A stretch of 64,000 nt of DNA from contig OX465282.1 in NCBI GenBank assembly GCA_949987705.1, forward strand, positions 96,646,070-96,710,069, given 5' to 3'. Made by a program: the position numbers and the translations under genes. This stretch comes from Thereva unica (lineage: Eukaryota > Arthropoda > Insecta > Diptera > Therevidae). The first letter of the stretch is position 1. Each line of letters begins with the position of its first letter. Of the stretch, positions 19,566 through 31,333 are shown piece by piece. The notes beneath the pieces are model-generated. The model had not been told where the DNA came from. It saw nothing but the letters and a program-made list of their open reading frames with translations, and did not search any database.

Positions 19566-21781
19566 AATGACCTAATTCAGAAACTTGACGAATCGCGAAA
19601 AAGAAATAACTGTCAAAATTCAAACTGGTCTAAAGCATAACCTTAACGTCCGCTGTCCCGTGGAAAACCATAACAGAAAGTGCCATACGCAACATATATT
19701 ATCTTAAAAAAATTTCAGTTATTGGATAGTTTTGTCTATTAAAAAAAATTCTTGTGTAGTTGTAGGCTCCATCGACATGACGTCAGTGCTTTTTTAAATA
19801 ATGCTGGTTATCTCTTCGTTCCAGATTAAGTCTTCGCTGACAAAATTGCGAATAAGTGAATAATATTAAAAATGTCACGAAACATCTTCGCTAAATTCAC
19901 ATTCAGAGATAGAGAGCAAAAGTTAATTTAATCTGCCAAAAAAAAACAAACAAACGTTTCATATCGTCCTAATAAAACTTAATTCACTCATACTGGCAAG
20001 GATCCTGCGGTACTGATAAACAACTCACGTCTAGTCATGACGGTCGTCTATGCGGCTGAACATGAGGCAAATTTTGATTAAATGTGCGGAAAATATGTAT
20101 AATCCAGGATTAATCCAATTACCTTGAAATAAGCCGTGTGAAGCCTCTTAAGTTCCTTTACAGTCCATCAACTGACGTGCACAGTAGTGTATCCGTATCT
20201 TGCTCCACCCACACATCACAGATGACATGCTACATATGTAATTATTTAGTCGTTGTACCTTCGGCATAATGTACGTGAACATCCCCCGCCGGCTCACACC
20301 CTTTACGATCCGCCGTCAGCCCCGGAACACTACATCCGCTCAGACGATTTGCGATTCCCGCCATTTTATATGCCGTTTAATAAGGATGTCTCAATGAGAT
20401 ACGCCAACAGGAGTAATGTTTTGTAAAATTATGACATCCGCCGATAGTGGCTGGCTTAGTGTCTAATGGGTAATTCAGCGGCAGCATTAGGGCCTTCGTT
20501 TATGGCCTTTTGATTCTGAATGAATAAATTTACGAGTCCTAATGCGAGGACCCTTGAGGGCTAAACGACGTGAAAACTTGTTTTTTTCGCGGTTTTCGCC
20601 ATGCATTTAATTAAGTTATGAACGGACATTTTCAGCATCTAATTGCGGGCTAGAAATATTCAAATTGAGCCGCTTCCTGTCGGTGGGGAATAATGCTGGA
20701 TCCTGCCGTTAGTTAGGCAACATAATTTTTTGTTAGGCTCCAAGCCACTGTAACGCAACAGTAAACGGATATACAAAGCATCCCTATTCCGGCTCCAGGC
20801 GACGCCAGGTAATGTGTTGCCTTAATTTGAAACTTTTTCCTAACTTTCGCGGATAAGGTACGGGAATCATGCCGTGTTTTTTTTTGTTTTTTCCTATTCT
20901 TGTTGTTGGACAGGAATAAAATTTCCCAGTATTGTGTGCCTTGTCATAACTTTTGGAGTTTCCACTTTCTTCTTCTTTTATGTAGTAACAAGCAAGTTTC
21001 CCCCCTTAAATATGTATGTTGAAAATAGAAAAGTTTTTGTCCTTCTTATGTGATTTATTGTTATAAAATCTTAATGTTTTTTTTTTTTTTGTACGAAAGT
21101 AACAAGAAAATTTGTCTTCATTAAATTAAAATTAAGCTGGAAGACAATGTTTATCTACAAGATTGTTATAGTAACACACAAACAAAATGTTAGTCAAGTT
21201 CTTCACTCAAAAAAATAACAAAACAGATTATTTTGCAAGATCAAGATTATAGTGTGCTTACCAAGCTACTGGGTGCCATTTTGCAGCTCGGCAGGTTTTT
21301 GTTTAATGTAATGGCATCAAAGCGTTGTTAGTTTATAAGAAATAGAGCTTATTATTGGGTGCATCTGTCAGAAAAAGCTTTCGAAAACAAAATGGCGACC
21401 GCTGAGCAATTTAGTTAGAAGCCGGGATTTGAAGTTTTTTGGGAGAACAGTCGGATTTTGAAACATTATAATCTTCTGGATCAGGATTGTGTGTTATCAC
21501 TTTATGTATCATGTAGTGTTTCACCAGTGTCTAGTAATTGGTTTCAATTTGCTCACAGTAATTCCTATCGAATAATGTTAAATCTCCCTGCTCTTAAACG
21601 TCTAAACTCGCATTGTTTCAAGCCTTGTTTCATTTCTTATAAAATCTACTGTCAAAAAAGGGACGGAATGCTGCACACCATGGCATACAGAAACAAGGTA
21701 TTGCATAACCACACACAATTGGAGCGACAACTACGGCGACGACCGCAAACAAGGGCTAAAAGAGGCAATAAAAAAATATAG
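19566..21781. other. Long gene-free stretch, apparently low-copy; candidate regulatory DNA
   Basis: I see no transposable-element hallmarks from about 19850 to 20900. The sequence is less AT-rich than its surroundings, with mixed k-mers and homeodomain-type TAATTA sites (for example CATTTAATTAAGTTATG near 20604). No protein-coding frame has codon-like character. From 21000 on it is AT-rich. The frame at 21458-21781 has no recognisable content. Confidence 0.35.
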
Positions 21782-22245
21782 TTTAAAAAAACTAACAAAT
21801 ATGCTTTTATTTTAAAATGACTTAAAAGGTAATAAAATATTTTGAATGTATAGCTTTTATTGCTCCAGCCAATATATAGAAACAATTTACCTTTCGAAAT
21901 GTAAAAAAGCGTGGGACTATTTACCTATATTCGCATTTTATTAACAACGGACTTTTTCCCCCACGATTTTTTTGCATTTCGAAATGTAGGGTTTCCATAT
22001 ACTGGGTGGAGCAATAAAAACTCTACATTCAAAATTATTTTTGAGTTTTTAGTTTTTTTTTTAAAATTATATTTGTTATTTTCTACTTTTTAGTCTATTA
22101 TATGTTTTCCGCCATTTTGTAGTGACCGCCATATTAGATTTAAAATGACGTCATACAGCTTACTGTACTATACCCCTTATAAGCTTTCACTTGGTACCCA
22201 TATCAAGGGCGTTGTAAAAGAAAAGATAAACCACCATCTTCTCCG
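21782..22245 (+). repeat. Second locus of the CCGCCATTTTG repeat
   Basis: Inverted motifs TTTTATTGCTCCAGCC (near 21859) and GGTGGAGCAATAAAAACTC (near 22006) bracket a short spacer. Then come TCTATTATATGTTTTCCGCC, CGCCATATTAGATT and TACCCATATCAAGGGCGTTG, as at positions 55-175 of the window. About one and a half units are present. Confidence 0.65.
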
Positions 22246-23033
22246 GTCCTATACCGTTTCGATGTATGCAGAACATATGAGAACAGAGGAGGTCAGAGAG
22301 GAATTCTGATTCTTCAATTGGATTTTCATCAGTTGTGATCAGCGCTGCCACTTTTCAGGATTAACCGTGTAGTATTCTAGCTGAAAAAGCGGAGTAGATT
22401 GAACTTTTGCGGAGTAGATACCGATGTCATTACATGTAAGAGCAAAAATTCCCTTTACTTGTTCCTTGCGACGCTTTAGAAGTACCTCCTCATTATTTAT
22501 GTGCATCTTAAATTCATGTTTGACTGAACTCCGAATTTAGCAACACTCTACTGCATGCCGAACAACAACTTGAAGAAGTTTTCAATTGCATGTGCAAGAC
22601 AGAGTGGTAACTTGACATTTTCAGCAAGTGCATAACTACATAACCACAATTGGGGGGACAACCACGGGGGTCCTCATTTTCAACAAGCGCATAACTACAT
22701 AATCACAATGTACATAACCAGAATTGGGGCGACAGCTACGGCGACAACCACGGTGGTCCTTGCGTCAAAAGCAGTCGTGTGAACACAATTAGGGCGTTGT
22801 CGCTAGTAACAGTCACTAAATTTTTCTATCTTTTTTACATTTTGCGGCTAAAAGAAGTAATAAAAATGATTTCATTTCAGCATATATGAACACAGATATT
22901 TTTAAGCCGCTATATGAACTGCTCATAAAAATATACTATCTTTCCATGTCTAAAAAGAAAAATCACAAAACAACTTTGACAGATATCTAGAAATATGATG
23001 ACAACTTTGACACAGGTCACAAGAAGGTATCAA
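22246..23033. other. No gene; local duplication near 22640-22760
   Basis: CATAACTACATAACCACAAT is followed by a GGCGACAACCACGG-like stretch, which recurs about 65 bp later. Similar motifs (GGAGCGACAACTACGGCGAC) occur near 21721. These look like a relic element rather than genes. Confidence 0.4.
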
Positions 23034-23785
23034 CAGGGCCGGCGCTTGGGCGTTTTGCGCCCGGTGCACAATGCCATATTGCGCCCCATTAGCTCTTCAT
23101 TTTTTAATCGCAGTGAAAGACCCTGGAAAAAGACCCAAACATTCGGTGGATGGGAGAAATAATTTTCATAGTTTACGCACCACAAGGACTGTTTCACCGA
23201 AATATATATCCTCCTGCCTCCACGGCAATGGTTTTCCCCGCAACACAAGACTAGCCCTTTCGGATCATCCTCCCTGTCTACAGCGCTTATTTTCATACAC
23301 ATACCAGTTCAGAAATTCGTTCTTTTCGAAATTAACTTGACCTCCCACAGTATTCCCGAACTCCTACAACATCAAAGTGCTCGCACTCCAGACTCAATTT
23401 AATCTGTCTTATACTTCTCTATCCTTCGAGCTATGCTTGCTACCAGACATATGACCATGACGTGTACGACATGGCGGACTGGTAGTACAAAGGTTGACAC
23501 CTGAGCTTAAACTTACGCAAAAAAAACCTATTTGATGAAAATTAATATAACAATAAAATTTAGAAAAGCGTGGTGTATAAAGGATGTATTTGTTAATTTT
23601 ACAAAGCGGGCGGGTGGCTTTGGTTAGAAGAAAAAAAATCGTAGCGGGGGGTGGGGGCCGGTAAATCATAAGGTTTTAGCCGGTAGGGTCCGTAGAATTT
23701 TTTCTTAGAGTTTTACAGATCACCCTTATTTTTAAACCCTAATTTCTGAAATTGCGCCCGGTGCAAGTGTAAAGCGCCGCCACTG
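23034..23785. mobile_element. Non-autonomous hAT-type element, TSD GGTATCAA
   Basis: The ends are CAGGGCCGGCGCTTGGGC and AAAGCGCCGCCACTG. Subterminal TTTGCGCCCGGTGCA motifs relate it to 9818-11428. The perfect 8 bp duplication GGTATCAA is at 23026-23033 and 23786-23793. A LINE 3' fragment (23186-23527) is inserted in the middle. Confidence 0.9.
23186..23527 (+). pseudogene. LINE 3'-end fragment (main family)
   Basis: It matches the C-terminal tail and 3' UTR of the 13527 copy: CCTGCCTCCACGGCAATG, CGCAACACAAGACTAGCCC, AACTCCTACAACATC, and GGACTGGTAGTACAAAGG before the A-rich end. It is too short and too frameshifted to encode anything. Confidence 0.85.
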
Positions 23786-24563
23786 GGTATCAAATAACTA
23801 CTACGGCCCGCGGAAAAAACGTGAAATTTATTTTGGCCCATCTTATAAAAAGGTTGTCCACCCTTGTACTAGAGAGCAAGCATGCCACAACTGCATACGT
23901 TAAAACAACGAACATTGACCAGCAGAAACTTAAAACTAATTATAGTACAGTCAATATGCAATTTGCGCTCCGAAAAATGACAAACCGACATTTGACCTTG
24001 AAAGTCGTTAGGGGGGCGTGTCAGAAGCCTACTGAAAAATTATGAAAGTCGCGGTGCATGCAGATTTTGAGAAATTCAAAAATTTAATAAAAAAATTTTG
24101 AAACGCGTTTTTCTCAGAAAGTATAGGTTTTAGCGAAAAGTTTTTTAAACAAAAAATGTAGAGGTCATTGCGAACTACATTTTTTGTCATTGGAGTGACG
24201 TCATCCGACTTGAAATACAAAAAGTAGATGGCGCTAAAGGATCAAAAAAGTGTTTCTTTGCCATTTTCACTAGGAAAAATTAATTTTTTTACAATAATGT
24301 AAATGAGAAAGTTGTTTGTCATAAAATCATCTACAACTTTTGTTTAAACAAAATTTTTATAAAACTTACCGTTTTCGAGCTGGAACTTGTCGAAGTGTTT
24401 TCATTTTATTTCTGTATTTTTTATTGAACAATTTTATTTTATTATAAGTGTATTGGAGGTTCCTAATCATTTTGTCGTACGTCGTGCCCTTTTTCTCCGT
24501 GGTTGTTGGTCCGGGGAATCACTTCTTATTTGTTCGGTGGATGTTATGTACAAAAATAATTAG

Positions 24564-24737
24564 ATGAAAAAATTAATTTTCAATTGTTATATACGAAAAA
24601 AGTTAAATGACAAATTAATTTTCAATTGTTACATACAAAAACAGTTAAATGAAAAATTAATTTTCAATTGTTATATACAAAACCAGTTGATTGAAAAATT
24701 AATTTTTAATTATTATATAAAAATAGTTGAACGTCAA
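24564..24737 (+). repeat. Four tandem 42 bp units
   Basis: The landmark TTAATTTTCAATTGTTA begins at 24573, 24615, 24657 and 24699, an exact 42 bp period. Units diverge mainly in the AAAA-GTTAAATG part. Confidence 0.9.
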
Positions 24738-24969
24738 AAATAAAAGTATTTAAATACTTTGAGAAAATCACGTATTAGACCATCGTTTATTGTGAGTAAG
24801 GTGAAAGTGAAAGAAGGGGCTGCGCAGGTATGAACATCAGCGTCGTTTCAAATTTTGTCCCGTTAGTAATTTAGTACACGTGCAGTGTATGCCGAATATA
24901 TATTTTTTTAAACGATTGTTCATTATTGTTTTAATAAAAAACAATACTATATAGAAATACCTTCTCGAG

Positions 24970-25240
24970 TTATTCGCTTCCCCATCAGCAGGAACCGTAG
25001 TACAGCGTCCATCTAAATAATCCTCCTGGCACTCGTTGTGATGTTCGACAGGCATGATTGTATTTTGGAGCAATTTTCCGATGCGATTATCACGATGTTC
25101 TTATCATTCACAAGTCACTTTTCTCACAAGCAAAACAGAAACTCATTTTCAGAGAGCACAATTCTGACGCCCTTACTCTCCAAAACTAGCATAGCAACTG
25201 AAAACGCACGCTTCTTAGAGAATTAGGCAGATGTTAGAAA
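24970..25240 (-). other. Exon-like segment inside the Harbinger-like element
   Basis: On the reverse strand an ATG at about 25055 opens a frame reading MPVEHHNECQEDYLDG and TVPADGEANNSRR. It is followed by GTATTTCT, a possible splice donor, after which the sequence becomes AT-rich and intron-like. Base composition is clearly higher in GC than the surroundings. It could be the first coding exon of the element's own protein or a captured host exon. I do not recognise it. Confidence 0.35.
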
Positions 25241-25776
25241 CCGGTCCTTTGTCGAAACTATGCCGACTCGCCCGGCGAAAGTAACAAAAGAACCGTTAAC
25301 TATGCTCCGTTGCACTTTTTCGCCTACAGCTCGTAAACGGTAAGTTTTATAAAAATTTTGTTTAAACAAAAGTTGTAGATAATTTTATGACAAACAACTT
25401 TCTCATTTACATTATTGTAAAAAAATTAATTTTTCCTAGTGAAAATGGCAAAGAAACACTTTTTTGATCCTTTAGCGCCATGTACTTTTTGTATTTCAAG
25501 TCGGATGACGTCACTCCAATGACAAAAAATGTAGTTCGCAATGACCTCTACATGTTTTGTTTAAAAAACTTTTCGCTAAAACCTATACTTTCTGAGAAAA
25601 ACGCGTTTCAAAATTTTTTTATTAAATTTTTGAATTTCTCAAAATCTGCATGCACCGCGACTTTCATAATTTTTCAGTAGGCTCCTGACACGCCCTAACG
25701 ACTTTCAAGGTCAAATGTCGGTTTGTCATTTTTCGGAGCGCAAGCCTCTTTTCGTTGCATATTGACTGTACTATTA

Positions 25777-27377
25777 CTTTAATGAAAATATGAACATGAA
25801 TTGCCCTCGAAACTTTGTTCATTCATACAAAAAACAAACATGACCTAAAAATACTTAATATAATTATTTATATTTTTGCTATAACTTTCCATTAGTAACA
25901 ATTTGTCAAGTTTCTCGACGATATATTGCCACTTTGTTTGACTAGTCTTGTGGTCAGTAATTCCTCAACTGCTTGCTTAGTGCCCGAAATAAAATATGCT
26001 CAAGGTTAAACAGAAATAATTAATATACTTTGAAAATAACTTTCTAGAACAGAAAAAAGGTTAACTGTCCAGCTTCATCATGGCATGACGATGGATGGCC
26101 GCTCACCTAGCGCAGAAGGGCACAAACGAATAAAAGAAAAGTTGTCCTTACATCAACCCAATTCCTGGAAAATCAATAACTCCAACGTCGCCCGCCATAG
26201 TGCATATTTACATATGTCAAGATGTTAATATTAAATTTTATTTATATCAAATATTTTTCTATCCCGCACTACCCTGTCCCAGCCCCGACGATGTCGGTGC
26301 TATTTTTCACTATGGCGGTGGCATATATACAACCATAAAAATTTAAGTGGGCGGATTACACAGGGTGATCGGCCACAACTACACCCACTTGCACTTTCGG
26401 GATTTATGTGGCAGCAAGAAGTCAATTCGCATTTCCAGCAAATAAGGAGCCAATTTGCATATTTACAAGATGCTGCTGCATTAATCAAACTCGGATCTGG
26501 GAATTGCCTCCTTGGCTGTACTTGGATCCTTGCCAAGTGTATAAGCAGCACAGTATTATGTTGGATGGGGCCCTCTTGCCAGATTGATGAGATCCTCCAT
26601 TTGGCTGCTCCTGAATGTTGTTGAGGTGAGATGAAGTTCTTCCTTTTACATTCTGGACATCACCGGATTTTCTTATTTCCTTCGCCTCACTTTCCATCCA
26701 GTTTTAATGTAACAAGGAGAAAGAAAAAAAAAAACATTTGGCACATGCTGACACCTCGTGAAATATTTTGTGTTCCAGATTGTATGTTCATAAGAACGTG
26801 ATAAAATGCTTTAACTTGCTATGTTCAGCTTTAAAATGGCTTCACATGGTGGGGGAAAGGATAACAGAGACTTATACTTTCTCAGATAATCTTTTGCATT
26901 TATATTATTGTATTTTGGGGATGAATTATATAAGATTTAGGGTAGTTGGAAACGATCGATAATCCACTAAAGTACCACCAAAGAAATTCGACTTTCGACC
27001 TAAACTCCAAATTTGCTAAATCTTGGCTAGGATGCGGTACCAGTTGCCGTCATGAAGCTATTTTTTGTTACCCATGCCAATTGGTCTAAAATATGAACAC
27101 AGCATTATTAGGATGCGCACTATACATTCGTTTTGCCTGTAGGATGGACCTGCATTGATTACACAATTGTGTGTTGTAATAAATTTACTGGAGCTTAAGT
27201 TTAACCTCTGACAAATACTCCATAAATTATCTTGAAAACATTTCAATGTCACTCCTTTAGAGCAGCTTTTGGTATTGATTTTTTTTTATAAATTAACTCC
27301 TTAACTCTAAACTATGTCATAATCTTGTAAAAGCTTAGGTATATTTCGAGTTGACATAAAAAACTGGAAAATTTACA
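25777..27377. other. Gene-free stretch, partly low-copy; candidate regulatory DNA
   Basis: About 26060-26720 lacks repeat hallmarks and is richer in GC. It contains an octamer-like ATTTGCATATTTAC and ACATATGT stretches. Short open frames on both strands have no motifs. The remainder is AT-rich and unclassified. Confidence 0.35.
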
Positions 27378-27385
27378 GTAATGGT

Positions 27386-29323
27386 CAGGGGCGGATGGGC
27401 AACATCTTAGCGGCCCGGAAATAATATTTGTCGGCCTTTTTTTAATTTCCGGATATGGCTAAAATATACATTTACAGGGTCAGGACGTTTTTCATTCATA
27501 ATTTGTAAATTTTTTAAATAATTATTAAAGCGCCAGAAAATACACCTCCCTCTAGCAATACGCAGCCGTGGCTGATTAAATGAAAACAAGTGATTTGGTA
27601 GGGAGCTATTAAGCATTTTTAAGAGCATTGTACCCCAGCATGCGCCAAATGTCATGTGGATTGAAAACATCTATACCACAAAATAAACAAAACATAAAAG
27701 TTTGAGAGTTATTTATGGGCAGTCGGAAGAAGAAATATATAAACTCAATTTTTTGCTGAGGCAAATAATAGTGTAAAATACAGAAAAAAAGTACAAAAAT
27801 CCTTAAAAAATTTGTTAAGAAAATGAAAAATTCATTCCGGTTCTTTATTTTCGGTAAGTAAATGTTTATGAAGATAGGTTGGTAGATCACTGAGACCAAC
27901 GATGGGCAACCCCCGGCCTCCCGAAATTTTCTCTCCGGCTCGCGAGAACTTTAGAAGAAATTATAACTAAATATTTGTTGATGTAATTTGTCTAGTTTAA
28001 ATTGAAAATTAAACGCACATAGCAACATGTACATATGTTCATAATTTAGTACTAATATTGAACTGGCATCCATTGCGTCTTTCTGAATCTCAGGATTTCG
28101 AAGTGCCATTTGACATTTTCTTCACAAATTTTTTCTCTTCTGGAATACTTAAAAGTCCTTGCCATTTCCACTATCGTTCGGTGTTCCTCCTACCACCTTT
28201 AAGTAGTCAATTTAATTCTCAAGCTGACTTCCACGGCGCGTGATATTAGAAACAGACGCGGACGGAGCACCATGGACGAGTGTCTTCTGTGGAAGCCCAG
28301 GTAAGTCTGTAGCGGTGCGTAGGATCTGCCGCGAGTCGGTAACTTACAGGTGCGGCGCGATCGTCCGTATAAAAACAGACGAGCATGAACAATGGAGTGA
28401 ACGAACGAGCTTATTTTTAATTACTTCCTCAATTTGTTAATTCTAAATAATACTACTAAGGCCGCAGCTGCTGCGATACGTTCTCTTTCACTTTGCATTT
28501 TGGAATGACAAAATGGCTTGGAATCTTAAAACCCACACAGGCCGATATGCACCGTTGTAAATGGCCTGGTGCTGGGTGCGTGGCTATCCGTGGACGTCGG
28601 TCGTGCGTGATAATCGGCAAAATCATGCACCGTTGAAAGCCAGCTCCAGAATTTACCTATTTTGGTCGTTGTCGAGCATTCCACCATTATCACTTAATAA
28701 CTCCTTTATTGGATGACCGAGAGTTGTGCCTTGTACCATTATCTGTTTGAACATATGCTTAACTTCAGACTTCTTTTGAACTGGAAATCCATATTGAAAA
28801 CAACTTACTTACTTTACTACAAAAGGATCGCGCATATCAATACGTCAACTCTCTAGGTTTAGCTGTTTTCGAACTCATACAACATCTCAGAGTTCAAACG
28901 CAAGGTTCATCAACATCTACTCACGCACCCTCTAGACTCCTTTCTACTTTCTCTTTTATCCTTCAGGTCAAGCTTACTACTAGACATTGCACCATGACTT
29001 AAATGACATGACGGTCTAGTGGCACAAAGGGTGATTCCTGAGCTTGATCAAGTAACATAAAAACAAAGGAAAAAAAAAACTATACAGAAACCTTTTTGAG
29101 TTTAGGACCGAGTGATGGATAGTGTAATTCACCACATTAAAGATCTTTCACTTCAAATGCAGATTAAAAAATTACAGGTCATAAGAAGATGTCAATTAAC
29201 TACTACGGCCCGCGGAAAAAACTAAAGTTGTTTGCCCACCCTTGACTTAGACGTACTTTCAGCCACCGGCCCTGCGGGCCTCTGAACAGCCGGCCCAGCG
29301 GTCATATAGCCCATCCGCCCCTG
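27386..29323 (-). mobile_element. Non-autonomous hAT-type element, TSD GTAATGGT
   Basis: The ends are CAGGGGCGGATGGGC and GCCCATCCGCCCCTG, perfect 15 bp inverted repeats. The exact duplication GTAATGGT is at 27378-27385 and 29324-29331. It is the same family, in opposite orientation, as 39202-40235, compared with which it has two extra blocks (about 27903-28385 and 28590-29097). The second block contains a LINE 3' end. No transposase was found. Confidence 0.95.
28862..29079 (+). pseudogene. LINE 3'-end fragment (main family)
   Basis: The sequence reads ACTCATACAACATCTCAGAG, CAAGCTTACTACTAGACATT, GCACAAAGGGTGATTCCTGA, then an A-rich tail, matching the ends at 16330 and 51405. Only the last coding residues and the 3' UTR are present. 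Confidence 0.85.
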
Positions 29324-29331
29324 GTAATGGT

Positions 29332-29999
29332 ATATAAAACGGAAATAATAATTTTAAATAGAACAGACGCTGCCATTTTCTACTATGGCAATAATGACTC
29401 TAGAAGGAACTTTTGAGTAGGTTTCTGTGTGCCCAAGTCTCTAATAAACAATGTCATGGTTTTCACCCCGATTAGCGATCGGATCACGGCCTTAAGAATT
29501 AAATCCAGATTTCATAATAACGTTCATCATGGTGCACAAGTCTACAAAAGAAAAACAAGAATAAGAAAAGGTTGACTTTAATGAAACATGAGTGACTTAT
29601 GATAAAGTAATGGGAGGATCATTCCATATCAAATCAACCAATTTTTAATTAATTTTGGACCTCATGGACTTCAAATCGCCTAATTTTTTTATGTTTGTTT
29701 TTCTGGTGAAAACTAAGAAAAAACCAAATATTCAGATTTTGTGGACTTCTATTTTTTTAGTTATAAATTTTCAAAAAATCGAAAATCTTAAAATTTTGAC
29801 AAATTTTGAATTGTTTAAATTAATCTAGTTCAAACACTATTTGACATAGAAAGCTGAAAGTACCACCAATTTATTCTGCTCTGATAAGGTTTCAATTTGA
29901 TATACATACAACATAGTATTTTTATTTTGGAATATCTCAAAATAATGTTTTTTCAAAATTTTGAAAAAGTTATATTTTGTGCATACACATATTGGATGA
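29332..29999. other. No gene; AT-rich repeat-like sequence
   Basis: GATCATTCCATATCAAATCA near 29618 opens a stretch of AT-rich sequence with TTTTCAAAATTTTGAAAAAG-like runs, similar in style to 17-18 kb and 37.1-37.4 kb. Probably a non-autonomous element body; ends not found. Confidence 0.35.
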
Positions 30000-31333
30000 C
30001 AAGCAGTACGGCATTAGATCGAAAAGATCTACTGGCGACCTCCTTGTATGCCTAACTGAGCACCTCTACCAAACATTCATCGTTTTGGTGAATCCGGCCT
30101 GGTTGCTCTCGATATCTCCAAGGCCTTTGATAGATTATGGCACCCCACTCTATTGAGTAAGCTCCAAGCTATTGGCATTGACTTTCTTATAAAGAATTGG
30201 ATTGAGAGTTTCCTTTCCGACCGTTCAATCGAGGTAGTATTGGACGGCGTCGAATCTAATCCACACTCCATCTCTGCAGGCGTTCCCTAGGGCTCAATTC
30301 TATCACCAGCTTTCTTCCGAGTTTTTATAAATGACCTGCTCTCAATTCCATCCAACTCACTTCACAGCTTTGCTGCTGACAGTACTTTGCGTTACTCGTA
30401 TAGCTTCGACAAAGCAAGACAAGCATCTGCCAGACATTGTCTGCTTGATCGTTAACTTATGTCCACTTCAATCAACAGGGATATAAACCTGATTCTTGAT
30501 TGGGGCCACAAGAATTATGTCGAATTCAACACACGGAAAACAAAATACTGTCTCTTCTCTAAAAAACGCGTTCCTCCATTACAGTGGACAGTCTAGAACC
30601 GATGGTAGAACCATCTCTCAATATCAGGCACAACATTAACTGAAGATCTGCGTTGAAGTAATCACTTATTCCAAATCGCTAAACAAGCTTCACAATGCTT
30701 GGGATTCCTTAAAAGATGCAATTTCCTCTTTCCGCCGTCGGCCAGGGGTTTAATCTTCAAATCCTACATTCGGCCCGCCTCGAATTCAACTGATATCTCT
30801 GGGCAGGGGAACCGAGTACCACCTTAGCGTGCAAGGTGCAAAACCGCGCTCTCCAACTCATTGGCGACGTCGACATTTGCTCCACAATTGATTCATTAAG
30901 TCACCGCAGGAATGCGGCTCGTGAAATTCTACCGCATCTATTATAACGACTGTTCCACTGAAATATAAAACTTCCTGCCTCCACGGCAATGTTTTTCCCG
31001 CAACACAAGACTTGCCCATTCGGCTCATCCTCACTATCTACAGCCCTTATTTTCGCGCACACACCAGTGTAGTAATTCGTTCTTTTCGAGAACAACTCGA
31101 CTGTGGAACAACCTCCCATGGTGAGTTTTCCCGAACTCATACAACATCCAAGAGTTCAAACGCAAGGTTGGGTTCATCTCCTCATGCACCCCCCAGACTC
31201 CCTTTAACCAATTTTATCCTTACTTTATCCTTCGAGCTAAGCTTACTACCAGACACCTGGCCTTGACGTGTAAGACATGATGGACTGGTAGTACAAAGGG
31301 TGACACCTGAGCTTAGACTTACACATAAAAAAA
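30000..31333 (+). pseudogene. LINE copy, RT to 3' end, catalytically dead
   Basis: It is the 3' part of the main LINE family, starting in the reverse transcriptase at RSKRSTGDLLV-like sequence. It runs through the palm block and the 3' UTR to ACACATAAAAAAA. The catalytic box reads F-A-A-D instead of F-A-D-D near 30374, so an active-site aspartate is lost. The VPQG motif is followed by a stop (CCCTAGGG), and several frameshifts occur. The C-terminal and tail sequences (CTCCACGGCAATG, GCAACACAAGACTTGCCC) remain easy to read. Confidence 0.85.

Larger units (their letters stand above)
23943..25773. mobile_element. Element with ~440 bp inverted arms, Harbinger-like TTA duplication
   Basis: Arms 23943-24381 and 25328-25773 are almost identical in reverse complement. 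They start TAGTACAGTCAATATGCAA and end TTGCATATTGACTGTACTA. TTA flanks both ends (23940-23942, 25774-25776), which fits the TWA duplication of PIF/Harbinger elements. The right end has an extra ~12 bp relative to the left near the terminus. The middle holds a four-unit 42 bp tandem array and an exon-like segment on the reverse strand. No transposase domain was recognised. Confidence 0.7.

Noticed and set aside
21458..21781. 107-residue forward frame
   Set aside because: No motif, and it ends inside the dispersed repeat at 21782; composition does not differ from the flanks.
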